Below, one piece after another: positions 28,165-37,411 of a stretch of 64,000 nt of DNA. The DNA is from Eutreptiella sp. 'Long Island Sound 2002'. Its lineage: Eukaryota > Euglenozoa > Euglenophyceae > Eutreptiales > Eutreptiaceae. The position numbers and the translations under genes were made by a program. The stretch covers positions 45,271,621-45,335,620 of the forward strand of contig OZ038391.1 in the NCBI GenBank assembly GCA_964036045.1. The letters run 5' to 3'. Each line of letters starts with the position of its first letter. The first letter of the stretch is position 1. The notes under the pieces were generated by a model, which was not told the DNA's origin, made no database searches, and was given only the letters and a program-made list of their open reading frames with translations.

Positions 28165-30556
28165 TAAAGAAGGTCCCTACCAGGACCGGCCCCCGCTGTG
28201 CCCCTTCCGCCTGTTACCCCTGCTGATTTACTCCGGATCAACGATTGCATTCCTCAAATACCAGGGTCCAAAATCCAAAAATATAGAAAATGTAATCCTC
28301 CTTCAACCCTGAACAGCAACCAGATCCCACAAATACAGCGATAACTCAATCCACAATCCAATCCAAATGGCGGGCTTCCGTTCAGCACATCGATTGTCTC
28401 ACGATGGCGGGCATGTACAAGAATTGCACCAAGGAAGAAAGCCCTGAAATTGGCATATGAATACAAATAAAGCAAAGTTGGGGAAAGAGGTAAACATACA
28501 CACAGCCATTTTCATATTCATATTCGTATTCACATATTCACAGCCATAAACCCCTCATTCCCTGGACTCAAGACCTTACCTTGACTCACCAACATATTGC
28601 CCTGAACCAGGTCAAATGAAATGGCTGAATGCCATGTGTCACAAGTCAATACACAAACCCCAAAAATGTGTTCACTCCCAAGCCTCAAAATCCTAGCCCA
28701 ATAGGGGAGGTGGCGTGTCATGGCCTAGAGTGGCACTCAGGACCATGCCCTACCCTGACATAACCTTGGTTGGACTTGGAGTCGATTGGGCTTGGAGAAC
28801 TGCCCCATGCTGATGACCTCACAACATGGCAAAATCAGGCAAATCACAACATTATGCCCAAAAGTCAATTATATACCCAAAAATGCATACGGCAAATATC
28901 CAAATGCTCCATGCATGTGTCAAACCGGAAAGTAGTATACAAGGGTGATATAGACCAAAGGTGGATGCCCAAGAATATCCAATCATTGGCTCCAAAACCT
29001 CTCCGATTATGTACATGGCATGCTTCACAAGTCAGCTCATGAGTTTGAGACCTAATTTTGTGAGGCCTCGTGTGCCAAGCCAAAGTGACCACGTGATCCG
29101 GCATATGGTGTGGTACAACACCGAAGCATATGCCAACAGATAAGCAACATACCATAGTTCACGGATCTCTAGGCACTTTACTGTTAGCCGACCAGTTGAG
29201 CACATAAAACACAAAAATGAGCATAAAATGAGGTCAAAAACATGAAAATATGTCCAAATACAAAGTTGTCATGATAATATATCTCTATGCTCACCCATGA
29301 TATCCGCTCATGGTTCAATACACAAATGATTGGAACCATTTGCGAATAATTCCCCCACTTGGATCCCCAATCAGGCGCATGGAGATACCTTCGCCACCCA
29401 TATCTACATGCCCCATGAAAATGGGAGTGCACTCATGGATCTCTTTGCGAAACATACCATGAGCAATACATATGCGGTAGACTTAGTCTAGCGCTTTGAA
29501 TTCCACAATTGGGACATGGGCAAAGCCCTTGTCACGTGTGGCTCCCCATCTCTTTGGCCACACGAAGATATATAACATGGGCGTGAGCATATCGAAACAC
29601 ATACCATGCATATAACACATACCCTCAAAAGTGGCTCCCACCATGATATGCCATGCCCCTCCATGGACATAACTTCACGTTAAAAATGCGTAGGAAGCCA
29701 AGGAAAGTATCCATGCAACGCCAACACTCATGCGGTACACTCGAAAGTCGCATTAAAATATTCGGTTGCACGGTCCAAGAGTCTTATATCACTTTATACC
29801 CTCTTGACCATTATCCCTTGCTACACCGGGCATGTGTACACACCAAAGGCGTTCAAAGCTTCCTAAATTGAGTTGAGACCAAGGCGCTTGCAACGCAACT
29901 TTCCTTATTCTCTTTCCTCACACTCGCTCGTAGATATGGCCCTTCAAAGTGGTCCCACGATTCACTTTTGTTTCCCTTATATCTCCAAGTCAAATGGGTG
30001 GCAAGTATATAGGAAAAACCTGATTTGGGCATAGGGAAAAGAGTATGACCACTCGAAGAAGACCAAATCAAGTGCGGCGATGTCGAAGTCGAAAATCCGA
30101 TTTCGACATCGCGAAAAATTCAGAATAACATTTCGAGTGCATATTTAGAGAATTGCGGAAGCAACGAACCCTTTACTGATGAAATCTGACCCTTCATCGG
30201 AGTTTCCGCCAAAATATCTGGAAATAACAGTTAACCAATCGGTTACCGCAAAATCGCGAGCCAACTGACAGTCGCCGATACATTGACAATCAGAACGGAA
30301 GGCGGAAAAATTACGGAAACATTATGATCATAAAACCCTGTTGATTCCTGATATTCTGATATATAAATCTCCGCTGGCGGCGCCTCGGTACTGAATATGG
30401 CCGCTGATAGCCGGAATGGCCAAACCTTTCACACTATCACATCGGGTCAGATCAGGTGGATGGGAGAGTATGATATCAGCCAATGGCGGCTTGCCGGCAC
30501 ATAGATACACACCCCAAGTGACCCCAAGATGGCCACGGGGGTCCGAACCGGCTTCA
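28165..30556 (-). repeat. 5' LTR of LTR-R (2.39 kb)
   Basis: Begins TGAAGC at 30556 and ends CTTCTTTA at 28165, directly before the primer site, so the termini are TG...TA instead of the usual TG...CA. It is the full-length version of the 17813-19679 LTR. It carries the 32-base palindrome at 30079-30110 and a TATATA-like stretch near 30357-30366. Small ORFs in it are not supported. Confidence 0.9.
30079..30110. promoter_or_regulatory. Conserved palindrome in the LTR of LTR-R
   Basis: Identical over 32 bases to 8923-8954 in the LTR of LTR-A, although the surrounding LTRs are diverged. It is absent from the 3' LTR of LTR-R because of a deletion. Confidence 0.6.
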
Positions 30557-30560
30557 CTGG
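30557..30560. repeat. 4-bp target duplication CTGG, right of LTR-R
   Basis: Partner of 17809-17812. Confidence 0.8.
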
Positions 30561-31057
30561 CGCAGCGCGGCTGCAATTTCGGTGGGGAGCATGAGGAGCA
30601 AGGGCCCCTGGGTGTCGCCCAGCCGGGACAGGGCGTCGCCGTATACCGGCCCCCAAGCTTTGAAGTGCGCCACGGCGACCTGGGCGGCCCCGCCAATGGG
30701 GGGGTGCAGCCGTACGGTGGCCGCAGCGTGTCCCAATGTGCGTATTTCCGTAGCCCGGAGTACGTTGGCGGCGTGAAGGACGATGCGGGGCGGGACGGGT
30801 GTCCTGACGATTGAGGACACGTCCCCAGTCCATCCCGTTTGCGGCCCCGAGGCCGCCTGCAGCCATTCCCCCGTCGCCGCGTCCGACGGGTGGTCAGGTC
30901 CCGCCCCGCGGATCACGGTGGGTCTCGGCCGGGTGTCCGGCCCCCATCCCTTGAGCGGGATGGCGGCGTATCGTTGCGCAGGGGTCTCCGGGGCGCGCGT
31001 GGTGGCGCACCACCGGCCCCACTCGCGCGCCCATTCCTCACCCACAATGCGCGCCTC
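30557..31057 (-). pseudogene. N1 ORF 2, N-terminal part (split by LTR-R)
   Basis: The frame follows the TGA that ends ORF 1 (31060-31058) in the same reading frame. There is no ATG near the start; the first potential start in the frame is a GTG at 31045, so it may be made by readthrough or reinitiation. The first ~163 residues show EEWAREWGRW, a WLQAASGPQTGW segment and a hydrophobic PLLLMLPTEIAAALRQ end, where LTR-R cuts. The frame resumes at 17808. No recognised domain in this half. Confidence 0.6.
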
Positions 31058-33389
31058 TCACGCGGTCATGGAGCCGCGTCCGATGATCCACGGTGGGAAG
31101 AGGGCGTTTTGTAGGTGCTTCGAGAACCCCCCCGGCAGGTCCTGGTACGGCCGGGGGCCCTCTTGGGGCGGGCACTCCAGAGTGCCATTCACGACACGGA
31201 GGGAGGCTACGAAGTCCTTGTCAGGGCGCGGGGGAGGGGGAGGGTGGTCGCCCTCCGCCGCAGTGAGCCACCGGTGTGACCGGGCCGCCGCGCTTTGGGG
31301 CTCGCGGAGGAGTTGTTCCAGCCGGTGGTTGCGAAGCTCCCATGCGAAGTCCCCCAGCCGGAGCATGTGGTGGAGGAAATTGTCCACAGAGGTCCCTCCC
31401 GGCGAGTCGTAGCAGGCTATGGCGCGGAGCTGCGCCTCCGCGTCCTGGGGCACCAGTCCGGAGCAGAAGACTTCCGTCCATGTGGCGCCTGCGGAGTGCC
31501 ACGAGGCCACCCACAGGGCTTTGTCCCCGGGTGGGAGGTGGCGGGTCGCCTCGTGTACCGCCTGTCGGTAGTGGGGCCAGAGGAGCTGTGAGTGGGCGCA
31601 CCCCACGTGCATGTGCACCGGGGTCTCCTCCGGGCCGCCGCATAGGAGGCACGGTTGTGGGACGATGGCGACGCCGGAGAGCCGCTCCTTACGGACGCGG
31701 AGCCTGCGCTGCACCGGCGTGTGGCCGTCTCGGGCCCGCAGCGCCCGGCGGTTGGTGGCCGTCGCGGTGAGGTCCCGAGTGTGGACATAGGCTGTGGCGT
31801 GGGCCGCGCCCAAAGGTGTGTGTCCCCGGTGCGTCAGCGCATGGTCCGTCTGCGACCGCTGCGCGACCTCGCCGAGCACCCGCATCGTGGGGGGCCGTAG
31901 ATCGAGATGGCCGTCACGGCCGGCGACAATGAGTTGGGCGTGGCCAGGGTCCGGGGGCGTGTTCTGCAGGACAGTGTCCTGGGATGCCGCCCAGTCCGCC
32001 TTGTGCAGTAGGGCGTCACTGTGCTGCGAGGTGGCTCGGACGTACCAGAACGGGTGCCAGGCGTGTTGCCCTCGCGCGCACAGGCTGTCCCGGAGCCACC
32101 GCAAGGGCATCTGGTTGACCACCTTCGCTGCGCCCGCGGGGACCCCCGTGGTCCGCTCGCGATCTGCGTGCCGCAGGAGGTGGAGGATTACTTCGGCGTC
32201 CACCGTGTGGACCCATGGTCTGTGTGCACCGTAATGTAGGGGGAGGGAGGCGGCCACCCCCTCTCCGTCGGGCACCGTGCCCGAGATGGCCACCGCCCAC
32301 GTGCGGGTGAGGTTGGCAGCGAGAGCGACGCTGGTGGCGTGTTTGCAGGGTCCGCCCCCGGACGCGTCGGATGAGGTGTGGCCCCAGGCCTCCGGGATCC
32401 AGTAGTACCCGGTGGGGCTGAGCCACCCCGCGTTGAGGTCGGCGGAGTGCCACCGGACGTCGGGGTGGCTGGTGGTCAGTTGGTCCACGCTCAGCGCCCT
32501 GGTGTCGCCGGGGCTGATCGCCGGGTGGTCGATCAGCCGGATCTCCGCTCCGGTGATCGTGCTTGCCCAGGACCGAAGTGCCGTCACATGTTCCTTGAGC
32601 CTCGCCGGGCCTCCGCGCTGGTGCACCACCAGGTGCCCCGTGTCCTTCGGCTGGTCCTCCAACGCGTGCACTGCCATGTGTGGGTTGTGCGGCACCCCCG
32701 TAGCTACCAGCAGGGCGGTGCCACGGGGGACCCCACAGGGTTCGGGCTGGCCCGCCCCCACCTGCACTATTACCCACTCGGCCCGGAGCTGCGCTTGCCC
32801 CGTCGCTTGGGTGCATTGGTCGTCCGTGGTCACCAACCACAACGGCGTCGGCGCGTGGGGCCGGGGGCGCAGGGGCTCGGGCCATGCCACGTCCGCGTTA
32901 GGCTCTTGGTGCTCGCTTTCCGCGAGTACGTCGCGGAGGATGTACATGAGGGCTGCTGGCGGGTGGTACGCCGCCCCCCGCGTGGGGGGGGATAGGCCGC
33001 CCCGGCGGCGGTAGCCCCCGACGTGGAGGTGCAGGCCGTCCGGGGTCACCCGTGGGCCGGTGTGGGCGTCCTGTTTAGCCCTCGTGGGGTGGACGAGTCT
33101 CAGGCGGGGGTCCCGCGTGCCGGTGGTGTGGAAGAGGTGGACCAAGGCGTCGCGCCACCTGGGGTGGTTGGAGGGCTCCTGCTCACGGCGGCAATAGTGG
33201 AGGTGTTCATCGGCGCATTGGTTGAGGCATTCCCGCACCGCCGTCGGCCACGGGTCGTCGTTGTCGGGGAAGGGGTGGCGTGGCCCGTGGTGCCCATGCC
33301 ACGGCGTTGTGAGCGGCACCGTCAGACGGCACGTGTCGCGGTGCGCAACTTGGCGGTGCGCAGCGTGACGATGTTGCCCGGCGGGGACT
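31058..33389 (-). CDS. N1 ORF 1: RNase H domain plus CX2CX8HX4C zinc finger, 5'-truncated
   Basis: The frame is open to the 5' end of N1, so the N-terminus is missing. Counting from the GTG at 33319, an RNase H fold is suggested by D318 in SSDASGGG, E353 in GEGVAAS, D374 in VHTVDAEVIL, and H433 with D442 in HSDALLHKADWAAS. This is the order and spacing of the D-E-D-(H)-D active site. A C557-x2-C560-x8-H569-x4-C574 zinc finger follows, as often found at the C-terminus of LINE polymerases. Reverse transcriptase would be expected upstream, in the missing part. The ORF ends in TGA (31060-31058) and the next ORF continues in the same frame. The domain calls are mine by motif, not by search. Confidence 0.7.
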
Positions 33390-33390
33390 G

Positions 33391-34018
33391 TAGGTGGCCG
33401 GTGAGTGGCGGCTCGTGGTCGACTACCGCGGCCTAAACGCCCAAACGCAGCATGACAGCCATACGCTGCCCCTCATTGAGGACATGCTGCAAAAACAACA
33501 CCGGCGGAGGATCTTTTCGGTGATCCACCTGAAACATGGTTATCATCAGATGCCTCTCGCCGAGGAGTCCCGTGCCTGCACAGCCATGAGCACCCCACTT
33601 GGACCTCTCCAGTGGAAGGTGATGCCCATGGGCGTTACCAACGGCAATGCGGCTTTTTAGCGGATGCTGGAGAACCTGCTTGAGCCGGTGCGTGACTGTG
33701 CGGACCCCTTTGTGGACGACGTGATCATCGCGTCCGGGGACTCCAGTATGAGCTATGAGGAGCTCCTGGAGGCACATGAGAGGGACGTCACTCGAGTGCT
33801 GGACCTTCCGGTTCGGCACAAACTCACGGGCAGCAGTGACAAGGCCACCATTGCGGTAAGCGAGGTGGTCTTCGCTGGACACGTAGTTGGGAACGGGCAG
33901 CGGAAGCCCATACCTGGCAGGGTGGCTGCAATTGAGCACTGGGAAAAGCCCAAAACGGTCTCTGAGCTACGGGCGTACTTGGGGTTCTGCAACTACTACT
34001 CGGGGTATATCAAGATGT
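33391..34018 (+). repeat. Right copy of 628-bp target duplication flanking N1
   Basis: Same length as 10397-11024. The CAG of the left copy is TAG here at 33658-33660, while the left-copy TGA is TGG here. The two copies have therefore decayed separately since N1 arrived. Confidence 0.85.
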
Positions 34019-35435
34019 ATGCCGAGTATGCAGCCCCCATGACGACCATGCTCAAGGGCAACCGAGAGGAGACCAAGAAGGGGTCCAAGAAGGCTCTGGT
34101 CTGCAATGCTGAGTCCGACCGTGCCTTTGAAGGGATGAAGCAGGCGCTGCTATCCGCAGTGGGTCTGCACCTCGTGGATCCTGACCGAGGGTTCGTCCTG
34201 CGCACCGACGCTTCCGACTACGCCGTTGGCGCTGTGTTGGAACAAGTCCTTGACGATGGGAGGCACGTGCCAGTGGCCTTCTGGAGCCGAGTCCTGGCGG
34301 AAGGCCAGAGACGGACGTGGACGCCCCGAGAAAAGGAGGCGTATGCCATCGTCATGGCTCTCAGGTAATGGGCTGGGTACAGAGCCCTCCATCCCGTCAC
34401 CGTCTGCACCCACCATCAGAGTCTGCAGTCGTGGCACAAAGAGCACGTGGACACCCCCTCAGGTCCCGCCTCCCGACGGGCAAGATGGCATGAGACCTTG
34501 GCCAAGTTCGACCTCACGGTTGTGTATGTTCCTGGTAAGGACAACACGGTGGCGCACTGTCTCAGTAGGTGGGCCTATCCCGCCAGAAAGGGCATGACGG
34601 ATGTCTCTGCCCATGCCAATGAGGCTGAGACCGCTGAGGCCAAGAGGATCATAGAAATGGAGCGCCTGATGGAGGAGGAGGGTGTTAAATGCTTCGTCGT
34701 CATGGCTGCGGAGCCCCCGTCGGAACGAGGATGGGCAGAGCGGTCAGAGTACTCGCCCCTGAGAGAGCTGAGTCCGACAAGCACCTCTTCCCTGAATGTT
34801 GCCTCCAGGACGACTGGACCGACGACTACGCCAAGTCTGAGGCCCTTGAGGCCGAGTATAGGGCTGTGACCGACCCTGATGACGGGCAGAAATGGCCAAA
34901 GGGGCTGACTGAGGAGGATGGCAGGCTCTACCGGAATGGTAAGCTGCTGGTCCCAGAGTCCCGAGTGCTCGAGCTATGTGAGGCTTGGCACCACCACATG
35001 ATGCACCCAGGGGTCAAGAAGCAAGCCCTGGATATGCAGCACCGGTTCGAAATCGACCAGATCAGTCTCTGCGGCGCTATCAAGAAGGTCAGAAAGGGTT
35101 GCTTGGTCTGTCAGTCCTGCAATCCCGACAACCGGAACGTCAAGGGTGAAGCCCAATGGACTCTGGTGCCTGACCAGCCCATGGAGAGCGTGGCCATGGA
35201 CGTCTTCTCCATGCCCGAAGTTCACATAGGCAAGGAGACCTTTGACTGTGTGGTCCTTTGTGTGGACCGCCACAGCGGCTATGTAGTAGCCGTTCCGGCA
35301 CGCAAAAAGCAGTTGCTTGCCAAGGAAGTGGCAGTCATGATGATTCGTCATTGGCTGACCGTCTTTGACATCCCCCGCACCATTTGCAGTGACCGAGGGC
35401 CCCAGTTTACTGGTGGCTGGTTCAAGGCCATGTGT
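33391..35435 (+). pseudogene. pol: LTR-B pol, middle fragment: reverse transcriptase, RNase H, integrase core
   Basis: RT restarts at the duplicated segment, with FVDD near 33711-33722. RNase H shows LRTDASDYAVG near 34198-34230, and a TAA follows at 34366-34368. A frameshift lies near 34690-34780. The integrase has the HHCC finger (HHHMMHPG...CLVCQSC, about 34988-35120), the first catalytic Asp in MDVFSMPE and the second in CSDRGPQF (about 35386-35409). The sequence stops at FKAMC where N2 is inserted, so the third catalytic residue (Glu) is beyond N2, at about 39865. Stops: TAG 33391, TAG 33658, TAA 34366. Confidence 0.88.
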
Positions 35436-35437
35436 TC

Positions 35438-36415
35438 CCTCAGCAAGCCACGCCGCGGCCCCGACCGCGGCCCCCGGCACGCCGCCGACACGGGGGGTAG
35501 CCCCGGCGCAGGAACCGGACGCATCGCCGAGGGCTGCCGCAGCCGCAGAGGGGAGCGAGAAGGGCGCGCGAGGGGTTGCGACCGCGGCCCCGGCGGGCCG
35601 CGCCACCGCCTTGGCCGACCACGCCGCGACCCTCAGCACGCCGCGAAAGCAGGGGACGGACCCCGCACGGGCCACGGGCGCCTCGCCGGCGGCCGCCACA
35701 GCAGCGAAGGAGAGCGAGGAGGGCGCGCGAGGGGTTGCGGCCGCGTCCCGGGCGGGCCGCGCCGCCGCCTCGGCCGGCCACGCCGCGACCCCCAGCACGC
35801 CGCGAAAGCCGGGGACGGACCCCGCACGGGCCACGGGCGCCTCGCCGTCGGCCGCCACAGCAGCAGAGGAGAACGAGGAGGGCGCGCCAGGAGTTGCGAC
35901 CGCGGCCCCGGCGGGCCGCGCCACCGCCTCGGCCGGCCACGCCGCGACCCCCAGCACGCCGCGCAAGCGAGGGAAGAACCCTGCACGGGCCACGGGCGCC
36001 TCGGCGGCGGCCGCCGCAGCAGCAGCAGTGGGCAGGGAGAGCGCGAAGTACCGCGCCCACGCCAACCCCACCCACACCCACACCAGCCCGCCCAAGCAGT
36101 CCCCCCCCAAGCCCCCCCCCCCCGGGGCGGGCGCGGCACGTCCGCCCCCCGGCGCCCGAGCGCTCGCCGCCGGGCGTCACGCTGCCGCAGCTGCAAAGAC
36201 AGCGGGACGCCCGGCGCGTGATCCAGGAAGGAGGGGAGGGCGCGCAGGCAGAGCTGCGTGCCAGCCACGGGAGCGCGGAGCGGGGGGCAGGAGGCGACAG
36301 GGGAAGTGCCCAGGAGCACGCGCAAGGAGCAGGCCAGGGCACGCGCGGCAGGGAGCAAGGGCGCAGCAGCGTGGGGGAGCAGAGCGCAGGCAGCGGACGG
36401 CGCGACTCAGGGTAG
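35438..36415 (+). pseudogene. N2 ORF D remnant with 159-bp repeats
   Basis: Starts mid-protein. It has about three units of the 159-bp Ala/Glu/Pro repeat (about 35520-35990; the recurring GGGACGGAC at 35653 and 35812), then GRESAKYRAHANPTHTHT. A frame change in a run of C near 36120 separates this from TLPQLQRQRDARRVIQEGG. The downstream frame ends at the TAG at 36413-36415, which N1 also has at the same place. Confidence 0.6.
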
Positions 36416-37411
36416 GGGACCGGGAAGGGACCAGGGCACGGGAAGGGCGCGCAGGGGCACGGGCAGGGAGCCCAGGTGCAGGGGGCAGGGTGAGGGGCGG
36501 TGGGTGAGCGGGCGGGCCAGGGCGTGGGGGACGGGGGGCGGGACCCGCGGCACGGGCAGGGGGCTGGAAAGGGGCCCAAGGGCAAGGGCAAGGGCGCCGC
36601 GGGCCCCAAGGGACAGGCGGGACGAGGCATGGGAGCCCAGGGGGGAGGGCGGGACTAAGAAAGGGGGGCGGGGAGCGGGGCGCCCCCGCAGCCGGACGTG
36701 CAGCCGGTGAGCTGCATCCCCCCCGGCATCCAACAGATGCCGGCGCACCAGACCCACCACCACCACCACCACCACCACCACCACCCGCACCTCTACAACA
36801 TCGACCCAGACGCCGGCGAGCTCGTCCCCCCCCAACCCCCACGACCACGGCACCAGCCAGCCCCCCCCGCGCCGAGGGCGGAGCCGGCGCGAATGGCCTC
36901 GGCGGAGGGGGGGCGGGGCGCAGCATCGGCGCCGCAGGCACAGGGGCAGCGAGGGGAGCCGGCGCGGGGGGCAGAGGGGGGCCGGCCATGGGACCGGGAC
37001 TGGGGCGCGGTCCCGGACCCTCTGGGGGAAGAGGCCCTCTTCCTGGTGGGGGAGGTGTACGGGTGGTTCTGCTGGGCCAACCAGGGGACCACCAGGGGGT
37101 TGAGGAACCGGCCCTTCAATGCCGTGCTCCTCCGGAGAGACGAAGGAAACCGAGAGGTACCCCCGGGGGGGTGGGCTGCCCCAGAGGACCATGAGAGGGT
37201 CCTCAGGTCAGTGATCCGGGCGGCGTGGCCCGCCAGCGAGCCGACGTGGACGGCCTTCCTGGAAGGGGGGGCGGTTCCCCGCATCACGGATGCGGACGCC
37301 AACAACTGGCACCCCCGGGCTTTGCGCAGCGCCCTCACCCACTGGCGCTACTGCCGACGCAACCCGCCGCCGCCACAGCCCCAGCCCCCACACAAGCGGC
37401 GGCGCAGGTGA
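36416..37411 (+). pseudogene. N2 ORF E: His-tract protein, disrupted
   Basis: Same frame as before the TAG. A TGA at 36491 (CGA in N1) and a TAA at 36656 break it. The rest, from about 36698, is intact: PPGIQQMP, a His tract (36754-36786), YNIDPDAGEL, and the C-terminal domain with VYGWFCWANQG, VPPGGW and ITDADANNWHPRAL, ending PPHKRRRR. Homologous to 13569-14564 in N1. No known family. Confidence 0.6.

Larger units (their letters stand above)
17813..30556 (-). mobile_element. LTR-R: near-complete Ty3/gypsy chromovirus inserted in N1 ORF 2
   Basis: Minus-strand element of 12.7 kb. It has a 5' LTR (30556-28165), an initiator-Met tRNA primer site (28164-28151), gag, an in-frame UAG, an intact pol with a C-terminal chromodomain, a polypurine tract (19690-19680) and a 3' LTR (19679-17813), with CTGG target duplications on both sides. 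The two LTRs differ by about 25-30 substitutions by eye over 1.86 kb, plus two indels. It is therefore the youngest datable LTR insertion here. Gag has a TGA and a frameshift, so the copy is probably not autonomous. Confidence 0.92.
11025..33390 (-). mobile_element. N1: GC-rich, multi-ORF non-LTR-like retroelement, interrupted by LTR-R
   Basis: Without LTR-R it is about 9.6 kb, transcribed on the minus strand from 33390 to 11025. There are no LTRs. The 5' end cuts into an open frame, so it is 5'-truncated. The 3' end carries two hairpins and a degenerate (AAACCTC) tail shared with N2 and N3. In order it encodes an RNase H/zinc-finger ORF, a second zinc-ribbon ORF, two compact unknown ORFs and a long low-complexity ORF with a C-terminal domain. 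A 2.5-kb C-rich 3' region follows. 5' truncation, a simple-repeat tail, RNase H and target duplication together point to a LINE-like element. No reverse transcriptase motif is visible because the 5' end is missing, so this class assignment is inference. Confidence 0.75.
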
